A stretch of 52,641 nt of DNA from Desulfosporosinus sp. HMP52 (GTDB taxonomy: Bacteria; Bacillota; Desulfitobacteriia; Desulfitobacteriales; Desulfitobacteriaceae): NCBI RefSeq assembly GCF_000765145.1, contig NZ_JMGA01000013.1:1-52641 (forward strand), in the 5' to 3' direction. A model generated the notes under the pieces. It was not told the origin of the DNA and made no database searches. It saw only the letters and a program-made list of their open reading frames with translations. The translations under genes were made by a program, and so were the position numbers. Of this stretch, positions 41,801 to 48,924 are shown in pieces; the stretch's first letter is position 1; every line of letters begins with the position of its first letter.

Positions 41801-42478
41801 CTTCCGGAAGAGTGGCTTGCTTGGCCCATTCGCATCAAAGCTCATGAACAAGCTTATACTGAAGCAATTGAGAGACGAGGTGCCAATCAGCAAAAGTTGG
41901 AGAAGCTGAAAGTTACCCATAAGGAATGGATGAACCTGGAAGGTGAGCGTATAACTCTTGCTCGTCGGCATGATTTACTGAAAAACTTGCAGAGTGTTTT
42001 CAAAGGCAATGCCTTTGTAGAGTTCATTGCTCAAGAACAATTAACCAATGTTGCAATAGATGCCTCAGAGCGGTTAAGGGAGTTAACAAACCAACGTTAT
42101 GCCTTGGAAGTGGACTCTGAGGGAGGATTTATTATGCGTGATGATGCAAATGGAGGAGTACGCAGGCCTGTAAGCAGTTTATCCGGCGGTGAGACTTTCC
42201 TCACAGCTCTTGCCCTAGCCTTGGCTTTATCTACCCAGATCCAGCTTCGCGGGGAATCTCCGCTGGAATTCTTCTTTCTTGACGAGGGCTTCGGAACTCT
42301 GGATGCCAATCTTTTGGAATCCGTTATGAATATTTTAGAGAAGCTTCACTTGCAGAGTTTGACCATAGGAATAATCAGTCATGTCCCGGAGCTGAAGAAC
42401 CGCCTGTCGCGCCGGTTGGTTCTAACTCCTGCTGAGGCTGGCGGAGTTGGCAGCAGGGTGAGGTTGGAGATGGCCTAA
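38864..42478 (+). CDS. sbcC: exonuclease SbcCD subunit C
   Basis: A 1204-aa Rad50/SMC-type ATPase. It has a Walker A GATGSGKSTILDAI near the N-terminus, then about 900 residues of coiled coil broken in the middle by the zinc hook CPVCGSTHHP. The C-terminal lobe carries the signature SLSGGETFLTALALAL and the Walker B FFLDEGFGTLD. It holds DNA ends and gates SbcD nuclease access. Length is usual for Firmicutes and slightly above E. coli SbcC (1048). Start codon overlaps the sbcD stop. Confidence 0.97.
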   Translation: MRPIKLKIAGLNSFREIQEIDFSKLCETGVFGIFGATGSGKSTILDAITLALYGTVERAANNTQGILNHAENLLTVEYSFSLAVGDQRKVYRVERAYKRSGDRTVKASTCRLVEIIDDVETVLASKADEMTKMIEGVLGLNVEDFTRAVVLPQGKFAEFLTIKPKDRRSMLERLFSLEAYGRELSARLSEQLDSTKYSLNGIEQRQQGLGDASSERVIEAEKDLEISVSKAETISEDLRILKRQYDEAKEVWGLQEQLHQLKDLENRLLAEQAIIDNYAERLSLAERAESIRSLLEEIAFSEARFQEARGQAEDSATKLKAARLDKEKAESMWLESSQKRQAAEPLCLRRLEQLEQAKSLEIDILTRQERLNQTRLDYSKHERIRKDLEHKIRASNDRKTVLQKQLKDIKDEINRLTVDPQQRRRVNGSAQALESFDIVFKQAKDLQKDLDKNLLEMKERQFELNDSQKEVRAAQKTVEQLKEVLTRLLQNPPIREEILSEQAQRLERDRHKIVNIERSEREEAVELERLQIIREDIRKIEDEVAAKEQEQRQILQALQSAKEHAELKRVEVKTFEQENLARILARNLAAGEMCPVCGSTHHPQPAIELVDERLDQARIALEEASNELQTLEEKSQKWATELAVTKARLSSNKVAEQNQNNLVAEKQHSLVAFRGELTEADSLKTIQELKQQLVEQELILASKRKAFSQWKADQEQWGRKLDDAQSQMVEREKKQNSINAQIASLEGVGQDIQNRLIKVSEEQVKRKEILDNLRGEIAIAEIPRLQNQYLNWDQTLGTLNKTMAGLEEELSKAGEAQEQFHQDKINCELELQNLTTIGTEAARNLAELQKKCDALTGGKNAADLLDQVKEELSHVTGSEEALRKLYEKAKEIWTQAEQIQAVSLKTLELSSEGLKTAQDRLAQGLRTAQFLSLEEAKNALCPDSERQNMEQAITAYRQNVLLNKQKRADVEEVLKERILLPEEWLAWPIRIKAHEQAYTEAIERRGANQQKLEKLKVTHKEWMNLEGERITLARRHDLLKNLQSVFKGNAFVEFIAQEQLTNVAIDASERLRELTNQRYALEVDSEGGFIMRDDANGGVRRPVSSLSGGETFLTALALALALSTQIQLRGESPLEFFFLDEGFGTLDANLLESVMNILEKLHLQSLTIGIISHVPELKNRLSRRLVLTPAEAGGVGSRVRLEMA

Positions 42479-42490
42479 TTAAGTTACTTG

Positions 42491-42520
42491 GGATGGAGAT
42501 TACTCCATCCTGATTTTTTT
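42491..42520 (+). terminator. terminator of sbcDC
   Basis: GGATGGAG-ATTA-CTCCATCC followed by TGATTTTTTT. Confidence 0.88.
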
Positions 42521-42626
42521 ATTGTCAGAGTTTTATGGTCATGAAGAGAGTCAAATATACAATCAAAATATATAAAATTATAAGACTGAAAGTTAAGTTT
42601 TTTGTTAAATTTGAAAATTTGGGGTA

Positions 42627-42655
42627 TTGACTAAAGTCAATAAAAAGTTCATACT
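42627..42655 (+). promoter_or_regulatory. sigma-A-type promoter of the iclR-family gene
   Basis: TTGACT (42627-42632), 17-nt spacer, CATACT (42650-42655). The operator described next begins 13 nt after it. Confidence 0.6.
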
Positions 42656-42667
42656 AGCCTAGAGAGT

Positions 42668-42692
42668 AAAACATAGTTTTATATGCTGAAAC
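42668..42692 (+). promoter_or_regulatory. operator copy 1 (three half-sites) before the iclR-family gene
   Basis: AAAAC-ATA-GTTTT-ATATGCT-GAAAC: a palindrome with a 3-nt centre followed after 7 nt by a third half-site. The same layout is found at 43638-43662 and 48672-48696. It indicates autoregulation of the IclR-family protein. Confidence 0.65.
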
Positions 42693-42747
42693 CGAATTCT
42701 TGTTGTTTATAATGACTGATTAGTGGTAATGAAATGGAGGCCTAACC

Positions 42748-43524
42748 ATGGCAGAGAAATATGTGCAAACACTTGAGCGATCACTAGATGTTCTAGAAGT
42801 ATTAGCTCACGCAGAAGAGCCTTTAGGAGTCACAGAAATTGGAACCCGCATTAGTTTGCATAAGAGTACAGTTCATCGAATCTTGCAGACCTTATGTCAC
42901 AGAGGTTATGTCGAGAGAAAAAAAGACAGCGAGCGATATCAATTAGGCATTAAAATTATTGAATTAGGAATACGATTCTTTAACGATTTAGAAATCCGTA
43001 AAGTAGCTGGCCCTGTTCTCGGTGACTTAGTAAAAGTGTTAGATGAAGTCGTTCATCTGGTTCTTCCCGATGATGGGGAAATTGTTTATATCGATCGGGC
43101 AGAGACTTCTCAAGTTGTCAGTATGCATTCTAAAGTAGGTCGAAGAGCTCCGATGCATTGTACAGCAGTTGGGAAGGCCTTGCTTTCTACCATGCCTGAA
43201 GAGGAAGTACGTCATATTCTGGAGCTAAAAGGTATGACAAGGTATACACCTAACACAATTACTGATCCAGAGACCTTGTTAGTAGGCTTAAGAACTATCC
43301 GAGAAAGCAAAATATCGATTGAGAAGGAAGAAAATGAAATCGGTATAATCTGCTTAGGGACACCAATCTTCGATTATTCAGGGCGGGCGATCGGTGCAAT
43401 TAGTGTTTCTGGACCTGCCAGTAGGATTAATGAAAAAGGAATTGATTGGATTGGAGAGGAATTGAAATCCTCTGGACAACTAATATCGGCTAAGTTAGGA
43501 TTCGACTTCTTCCAAAAGTCTTGA
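42748..43524 (+). CDS. IclR-family transcriptional regulator
   Basis: A 258-aa regulator with an N-terminal winged helix (ERSLDVLEVLAHAEEPLGVTEIGTRI..HKSTVHRILQTL) and the IclR effector-binding domain (MHSKVGRRAPMHCTAVGKALLS, YTPNTITDPE, IGIICLGTPIFDYSGRAIGAIS VSGP). IclR proteins often sense glyoxylate, pyruvate or aromatic acids; AllR and IclR of E. coli respond to glyoxylate. It stands directly upstream of the glycolate-oxidase-like and malyl-CoA-type genes, and its presumed operator recurs at three promoters here, so local control is very likely. ATGGAGGCC precedes the ATG. Confidence 0.93.
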   Translation: MAEKYVQTLERSLDVLEVLAHAEEPLGVTEIGTRISLHKSTVHRILQTLCHRGYVERKKDSERYQLGIKIIELGIRFFNDLEIRKVAGPVLGDLVKVLDEVVHLVLPDDGEIVYIDRAETSQVVSMHSKVGRRAPMHCTAVGKALLSTMPEEEVRHILELKGMTRYTPNTITDPETLLVGLRTIRESKISIEKEENEIGIICLGTPIFDYSGRAIGAISVSGPASRINEKGIDWIGEELKSSGQLISAKLGFDFFQKS

Positions 43525-43592
43525 CCTATTAGTTACAAAGTTCAGGCTTGGTGATAATTTGAGAATAACTTAAATTGTTTGAAAGTTTCCTA

Positions 43593-43662
43593 TTGACGAT
43601 TTACTCAGATAGAGCAATAATATAACCATAAGTTTTCGAAACATTGTTTCAATTGTTGAAAC
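43593..43662 (+). promoter_or_regulatory. promoter and operator copy 2 before glcF
   Basis: Promoter TTGACG (43593-43598), 17-nt spacer, AATAAT (43616-43621). Operator GAAAC-ATT-GTTTC-AATTGTT-GAAAC at 43638-43662, starting 16 nt after the -10 box, which places it at about +10 to +35. An outer TTTCGA..TCGAAA arm frames it. Confidence 0.7.
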
Positions 43663-43837
43663 GCTATCGAAAGTTACCAGAAAAGGGGGCGCAACATTCA
43701 AAGTAGCAAGTCAATAGGATATAATTACTTCAGGTCTTGGTGAACTTACTCACAAGCTAAAGGCAAATTAAATCTCTTTCGGAAGGGATGGGGCTGGAGG
43801 CCATGGGTAAAAACGCTTAAACAAAGGGGGAAGATCA
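43663..43837 (+). other. leader of the glc operon
   Basis: About 175 nt of untranslated leader between operator and the GTG start. GGAAGGGATGGGGCTGGAGG is a second ribosome-site-like stretch but no good frame follows it. No riboswitch recognised. Confidence 0.4.
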
Positions 43838-45088
43838 GTGGGAGTTTTGGCAGACGTATATGAAATGCTCAACACGTGTAACAAATGTGGTGGCTGCCAC
43901 ACAGCTTGTAAGACCTATAAGCTGACTGGGATAGAGACAATGGTGGCACGCGGAAGAATCCAGCTCATCAAAGCCGTCGCCGATGGGAAATTAGAACCTA
44001 ATCAAGAGTATGAAGATGCTATCATGAGCTGTCTGTTGTGCGGAGAATGTGCAGTCACTTGTCCAAACGGTGTACATGGTAATGAACTGGTTATGGCCGC
44101 GCGGCGAGATCTCAAACTCAGAAAGGGAATCACACCTTTTGCTAAATCTTTTGCTTTAAAAACTCTGGCCAGTCCGAAGAGATTGGGTATGGGATTCCGT
44201 CTTTTCGGAGGAGTGGGCAAAAGTGTTCTGAATAAACTTGATGGAATGGATTATTTTCGCGGTATTGATATTCGAAACTTCCCTACTGCCAAAAAACAAT
44301 TTTTGGAGCAGGTTCCGGAGAGGATTAAGGTGCAAAATCCGAAGCATAAGGTCGGATTTTATGTGGGATGTTTTCTCAATTACTCCTTAGACCAAACCGC
44401 GCATTCTGTTGTTAAAGTGTTAACTAAAAATGACTGTGAAGTTATTATTCCCAAGGACCAAGTGTGCTGCGGTCTTCCGCAATATTGCTATGGTGACTTC
44501 GAAACAGCGAAAAGTAATGCCCGCCAAACTATTAATACTTTTTTAGATAAGTATAGCGATGCCGAAGTTGTTCTCTCCGCCTGCGCGTCCTGTGCTTCCA
44601 TGCTTAAACATGATTATCTGAAGCTCTTCGCCGATGAGCCTTCCTATCTACCTAAAGTAAAACTATTTTGTGAAAAAGTGGTTGAGTTTTCAGAATATAT
44701 GGATAAAATTGGTGTCAATCAGAGCCAACTTCATAATTCAAGTCCTCTAACAGTCACCTACCATGACCCTTGCCATATGGTACGGGGGCTTAAGGTGACT
44801 AAACAGCCACGGCAATTGCTGCAAATGATTCCTCGGGTTGAGTATAAGGAAATGTTTGAAGCCAACCGTTGTTGCGGGGCAGCCGGCTTAGTGCAAGCCT
44901 TCTTCCATGAGGTATCAACAGATATCACAGATCAGAAGACACAAAACATCAAGGATACCAATGCGGATTTGGTGGCTACAAGTTGCCCGGCTTGCATGTT
45001 GAGACTTCAAGGCGGCATCAACAAAGCCGGTCAAAAACAAAAGGTGATGCATGTTGCCGATTTAATGGCTAAAGCTTACGAAGATTAA
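43838..45088 (+). CDS. glcF: glycolate-oxidase-type Fe-S subunit
   Basis: A 416-aa iron-sulfur protein with two [4Fe-4S] motifs (CNKCGGCHTAC and CLLCGECAVTCP) followed by two CCG-domain repeats (VCCGLPQYC..CASC and RCCGAAGL..CPACMLRL), the layout of GlcF, GlpC and HdrD-like subunits. It carries electrons from the flavin subunits to a quinone or another carrier. GTG start after GGGGGAAGATCA. First gene of a group with two FAD-binding subunits that follow on the same strand. Confidence 0.92.
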   Translation: MGVLADVYEMLNTCNKCGGCHTACKTYKLTGIETMVARGRIQLIKAVADGKLEPNQEYEDAIMSCLLCGECAVTCPNGVHGNELVMAARRDLKLRKGITPFAKSFALKTLASPKRLGMGFRLFGGVGKSVLNKLDGMDYFRGIDIRNFPTAKKQFLEQVPERIKVQNPKHKVGFYVGCFLNYSLDQTAHSVVKVLTKNDCEVIIPKDQVCCGLPQYCYGDFETAKSNARQTINTFLDKYSDAEVVLSACASCASMLKHDYLKLFADEPSYLPKVKLFCEKVVEFSEYMDKIGVNQSQLHNSSPLTVTYHDPCHMVRGLKVTKQPRQLLQMIPRVEYKEMFEANRCCGAAGLVQAFFHEVSTDITDQKTQNIKDTNADLVATSCPACMLRLQGGINKAGQKQKVMHVADLMAKAYED

Positions 45089-45117
45089 GTAACCCTAAAA
45101 AAAGCTACTTATATATA

Positions 45118-45152
45118 TGGTCTGACCATTACAGCTGATCATGGTCTGACCA
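45118..45152 (+). promoter_or_regulatory. two direct copies of a GntR/FCD-type palindrome
   Basis: TGGTCTGACCA occurs at 45118-45128 and again at 45142-45152, 24 bp apart. The palindrome fits the TGGTNNNACCA operator of FadR/GlcC/LldR-like (FCD) regulators. It sits in the 135-bp gap between glcF and the next oxidase gene, so a second regulator may act inside the operon. Confidence 0.6.
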
Positions 45153-45223
45153 AAATTGAATAATTCCCTTTGCGGAACATGCTGACCGCAAGTTCTAGTA
45201 AATGAGTGGAAGGGCGGGTAGTC

Positions 45224-46528
45224 ATGAGTAACGTCAATATCAGTAAGTTAAAGGAGATTGTCGGTGAGGCCAATGTCATCGATTCCTCTTCCGAAATGAC
45301 TAAATATCTAAAAGGTTCAGGTAAGCCTGCAGTTGTCGTCTTACCAGGGAAGACTTCAGAAGTTTCGAGTATCGTCAAACTGGCTAATGAGCAGAATGTG
45401 AAGTTAGCGGTAGGAGGGGCAGTCGTTAATACCCAGGGAATTACGGGTGGAATCGCGATGGTTATGTCCCGGATGAACCAAATTGTGGAAATGGATAAAC
45501 TGAACCTTGTAGCCATCGTCGAGCCGGGACTTCTTCATAAAGATTTTATTCTTAAAGTAGCGGAAACCGGATTAAACTTTCCTCCCGAGCCCTATGAAGT
45601 TGAAACCAGTTCGATTGGCGGTTGCTTCTCAATCGGAGATTCCGATTCTAAATCCTTTGAATATGGTCCGACACGGACCTTCCTTTTGGGATTTGAAATG
45701 GTTCTCCCTACAGGGGAAATCTTGGAGATCGGAAATAAATGTATTAAGAACGTTTCCGGTTTGGATTTCATCCACTTTGCTGTCGGAAGCCAAGGGACCT
45801 TTGGAATCTTCACCAAACTTCTAGTGAAGCTCTTACCTCAACCGGAAGCTAAAAAAGCAGTGATTGGCACATTTGCATCCCTGCATAAGGCGAATGCAAC
45901 TTTTAATACCCTGATTAAGCGCAACGTGCATCCGACTCGGATGAATCTCATTAATGCATCCTTTGCCAAGATTGCCAAACCCGGAACAGAAGGACAGCTT
46001 GTGATCATTGACTTGCAAGGTTTTAAAGAATCGGGCAAAAACATCGCTAATGAAGTTGCCTCAGTTCTTACCTTGGCTGGAGGCCTTGATGTAAAGATCA
46101 TTGAAGACGCGGTTGAGTATGATGAAGTAATTAATGGTTGGCTTAAAGTTCGCGCCGAACTTAATGCAAAACCAGAGCGAACCGTGGAGTTTGTGGTTGG
46201 CCCGATGAAAATGCCTCAAGCCCTGGCTCAGCTCGAAGCTCTTACTGGGGATCTGGGAGCTTATCCTGGCGTAATTGTCGAAGGACTTCTTGGATATGTT
46301 GGTTTAGCTCTGCCCGAGGGAACCGAAAAACTTGCTTTTGCCACGAAAGTGAATAAATTGGCGATGTCCCTGGGCGGGAACGTGAAGGGCCTCTTGGGTC
46401 ATAAGCTCAAAGCTGAAGTATATAATGATGCGGAAATGTGGAAGCAAACCACAAGTTTGCTCAATGAACTGCGTCAGCAATTTGACCCCAAAGGGATTCT
46501 CAGTCCTGGGGTAAGTCTAGAGGCTTAA
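45224..46528 (+). CDS. glcE: FAD-binding oxidase subunit, GlcE/GlcD-like
   Basis: A 434-aa VAO/PCMH-type flavoprotein. The FAD-binding half shows GKPAVVVLPGKTSEVSSIVKLA, LAVGGAVVNTQGITGG, VAIVEPGLLHKDF and SSIGGCFSIGDS; the C-terminal half has FDPKGILSPG. It lacks the HAGDGNLHP metal/substrate motif that GlcD keeps, so it resembles the accessory GlcE role although it is longer than E. coli GlcE (350 aa). ATG at 45224 preferred over an upstream ATG at 45206. It presumably pairs with the GlcD-like subunit encoded 18 bp downstream. Confidence 0.82.
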   Translation: MSNVNISKLKEIVGEANVIDSSSEMTKYLKGSGKPAVVVLPGKTSEVSSIVKLANEQNVKLAVGGAVVNTQGITGGIAMVMSRMNQIVEMDKLNLVAIVEPGLLHKDFILKVAETGLNFPPEPYEVETSSIGGCFSIGDSDSKSFEYGPTRTFLLGFEMVLPTGEILEIGNKCIKNVSGLDFIHFAVGSQGTFGIFTKLLVKLLPQPEAKKAVIGTFASLHKANATFNTLIKRNVHPTRMNLINASFAKIAKPGTEGQLVIIDLQGFKESGKNIANEVASVLTLAGGLDVKIIEDAVEYDEVINGWLKVRAELNAKPERTVEFVVGPMKMPQALAQLEALTGDLGAYPGVIVEGLLGYVGLALPEGTEKLAFATKVNKLAMSLGGNVKGLLGHKLKAEVYNDAEMWKQTTSLLNELRQQFDPKGILSPGVSLEA

Positions 46529-46546
46529 GAAGAAGGAGGTCTGAAT

Positions 46547-47923
46547 ATGTTAAGCCAAACGGTTGTTAAGCGGTTGAAGGAAATTGTTGGGGAGAAGAAC
46601 GTGGTTACGGACAAAGTTGGCCTGTTGACCTATGGCTATGACGGCACGTTATTATCCGGTGAAGCCTTAGGAGTGGTTTCTCCGACAACAACTGATCAAG
46701 TTGTGGAAATCGTTAAATTAATGAACGAACATGATATTAAACTTGTTCCCCGGGGTGCCGGCACGAATGAGAGCGGTGGAACAATTCCTTCTCAAGAAGC
46801 CGTCGTGATTAGTTTTACTAAAATGACTAAAATCCATGAAATAGATACTGAAAACTTTGTTGCTGTTGTTGAGCCGGGAGTGATTAATTTTGACCTTCAA
46901 GTTGAACTGGCTAAGCAAAATTTCTATTTCCCTCCCGATCCTTCCTCTTTTAAGGCCTCGACAATAGGAGGTAACCTAGGTGAATGCTCCGGTGGGCCGA
47001 AATGTTTTAAATACGGGGTTACCCGGGATTATATGTTGGGTCTGGAAGTCGTTCTCCCCAATGGCAAAGTCATTCAAACCGGGGGGCGTAATTTCCAAAG
47101 TGAGCCGGGTTATGATTTGACTCGCATCATTGTTGGCTCGGAAGGAATCCTAGGTTTGGTCACCAAGGTTTTCGTCCGTATCTTACCGATACCCAGAGCC
47201 AAGAAAACTATGCTGGCTCTTTACGACAAAGTTGAGGATGCTTCTCAAACTGTTGCTGACATTGTTGCTGCCGGTATTATTCCGACAACCCTGGAATTGA
47301 TGGATAATTTGCTGATCAATACCACTGAGGACTTTACCCATGCCGGACTTCCCCGTGATGCTGGAGCGGTTCTGATTATTGAGGTTGATGGCTATCCGGA
47401 AGATATGGACGAACAAGTCAAGACGATTGGGGAAATCGCCAGCAAAATTGCCAAAGAATTTAAAGTTGCGCAAACGGCAGTTGAAGTGGATCAAATATGG
47501 ACTTCAAGGCGCAGTGCTTTCGGATCTGTGGCTCGCGTTAGGCCATCCTATGGTGTTAACGATATTACAGTTCCGAGGAGCAATTTCCCCAAAGCCATTG
47601 GGGGAGTCCTTAAAGTAGCCAAAGATTTTGGTGTGACCATTGGAGTTGTGGCCCATGCGGGTGACGGAAATCTTCATCCCCTAATTCTTTTCGATCAACG
47701 GAATAAAGAAGAAACGGAAACTGTCCATAAAGCTGAACAGGCCCTCTGTATGATGGCTCTTGATCTGGAAGGGACGATAAGTGGTGAGCACGGAATCGGA
47801 CTCGTCAAGAAGAAGTATCTTGATAAGGAGTTTACACCCGCTGCGATGGAAGCTTTTAGAAAGATTAAGAGAAGCTTTGATCCTACCAATCGCTTTAACC
47901 CAGGGAAGATCATCGATCTATAA
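46547..47923 (+). CDS. glcD: glycolate oxidase catalytic flavoprotein subunit
   Basis: A 458-aa FAD-linked 2-hydroxyacid dehydrogenase. Motifs: VPRGAGTNESGG and STIGGNLGECSGGPKCFKYG for FAD binding, HAGDGNLHPLILFD and EHGIGLVKKKYL in the C-terminal catalytic part, and FDPTNRFNPGKI at the end. The family oxidises glycolate or D-lactate without using O2 directly in anaerobes. Context with malyl-CoA-type enzymes favours glycolate to glyoxylate; D-lactate or another 2-hydroxy acid cannot be excluded. AAGGAGGTCTGAAT precedes the ATG. Confidence 0.92.
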   Translation: MLSQTVVKRLKEIVGEKNVVTDKVGLLTYGYDGTLLSGEALGVVSPTTTDQVVEIVKLMNEHDIKLVPRGAGTNESGGTIPSQEAVVISFTKMTKIHEIDTENFVAVVEPGVINFDLQVELAKQNFYFPPDPSSFKASTIGGNLGECSGGPKCFKYGVTRDYMLGLEVVLPNGKVIQTGGRNFQSEPGYDLTRIIVGSEGILGLVTKVFVRILPIPRAKKTMLALYDKVEDASQTVADIVAAGIIPTTLELMDNLLINTTEDFTHAGLPRDAGAVLIIEVDGYPEDMDEQVKTIGEIASKIAKEFKVAQTAVEVDQIWTSRRSAFGSVARVRPSYGVNDITVPRSNFPKAIGGVLKVAKDFGVTIGVVAHAGDGNLHPLILFDQRNKEETETVHKAEQALCMMALDLEGTISGEHGIGLVKKKYLDKEFTPAAMEAFRKIKRSFDPTNRFNPGKIIDL

Positions 47924-47989
47924 AGATGTTTATAGGATCCAGGCAAAAAACCATCTATAAACAAAAAGACTTATAGAATGACGTTTGGA

Positions 47990-48020
47990 CCCTGCCCTAG
48001 TGTCTTACCCTAGGGCAGGG
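47990..48020 (+). terminator. hairpin after glcD
   Basis: CCCTGCCCTAG and CTAGGGCAGGG (11 bp, 9-nt loop). No U tract follows, so it may be a weak terminator or an RNA-stability element. Confidence 0.55.
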
Positions 48021-48245
48021 CCTCCAAGGCCGCTGTGACAAGGAAACTGAACTTTGAGAGTGAATTGAAACCTGGAAGAAGGACATACTAGTCACACCTT
48101 TTGAGGGTATATTTTTTATCAAAGCTGCAATGATAGATTTCATATTCATATTTGAGTTTATCCTTTATTAAGAAGGACTTAAATAACGCAAACAAAGTAG
48201 TGACTGAATATTCGGATAATGCAATAACGGGAATGGAGGCCAAAT

Positions 48246-48593
48246 ATGGAAAACAGGGTGTTTAATCTTAAAGATTTAGCCCAATTCGACCCCAATACCC
48301 CCCAAAAGGTACTGGTTTATCAATCGGATAAAACTTTAGGTGCTATGTGGTGCTTAGAGCCAGGTCAGGAAGTGTTTCTTCATCAACACCCCAATGCCGA
48401 TGATGTATGGGTTTGCCTGGAAGGGGAGTCCGGCCTTTATTTTGCCGGAGAGAATCAAGAAATCGAAATCAAAAAGGGAATGGCAATCCTAGCTAAGGCT
48501 GGCCAAACGCATGGTATGAGAAATACTGGCAAAGATCGCTTTGTATTTATTGGAATTGCCGGGCCCGTACCGGTAGAGACGGTTAAACTGTAA
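48246..48593 (+). CDS. single cupin-domain protein
   Basis: A 115-aa cupin_2 protein. The metal-binding residues of motif 1 are seen as His46-x-His48 with Asp52/Asp53 and Glu59 (HQHPNADDVWVCLEG), and His89 in motif 2 (KAGQTHGMRN). It could be a small metal-dependent isomerase, decarboxylase or binding protein. AATGGAGGCC precedes the ATG. It lies alone between the glc genes and the ligase operon, with gaps of 322 and 331 bp, so it may have its own promoter. Confidence 0.85.
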   Translation: MENRVFNLKDLAQFDPNTPQKVLVYQSDKTLGAMWCLEPGQEVFLHQHPNADDVWVCLEGESGLYFAGENQEIEIKKGMAILAKAGQTHGMRNTGKDRFVFIGIAGPVPVETVKL

Positions 48594-48626
48594 AAATATA
48601 TTTTCGAAAAATCAGCAAATAATCGG

Positions 48627-48696
48627 TTGACTAATCCGTAAATAAGATAGATAATGGTGCTAAGGGAAAATGAAACTGGGTTTCACAATATGAAAC
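48627..48696 (+). promoter_or_regulatory. promoter and operator copy 3 before the CoA-ligase operon
   Basis: Promoter TTGACT (48627-48632), 17-nt spacer, GATAAT (48650-48655). Operator GAAAC-TGG-GTTTC-ACAATAT-GAAAC at 48672-48696, again 16 nt after the -10 box as at operator copy 2. A leader of about 230 nt follows before the ATG; nothing else is recognised in it. Confidence 0.75.
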
Positions 48697-48924
48697 AAAG
48701 AATTATGGGTCTTTCCGGTTACATTGTTTAAAGATTAATAGGATGCTTGGGAAGCAGGATCCTCATAAGGCCCCTCAGACCTTGTGTAAAACTTAATGGA
48801 AGGGAGGGACATTCTCTTTTCATTTGAGTGTATTCAAAATACAAAATGCATGTGTCTAGTAGATCGGCTAGTTCTTGAGACAACCTGAATAGTCGCGAAA
48901 ATTTCATTATGGAAGTGATAACGT

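Noticed and set aside
48040-48080. Fourth operator copy before the cupin gene
   Set aside because: Two GAAAC half-sites are present but 24 nt apart with no GTTTC partner, unlike the 20-nt layout of the three accepted copies.
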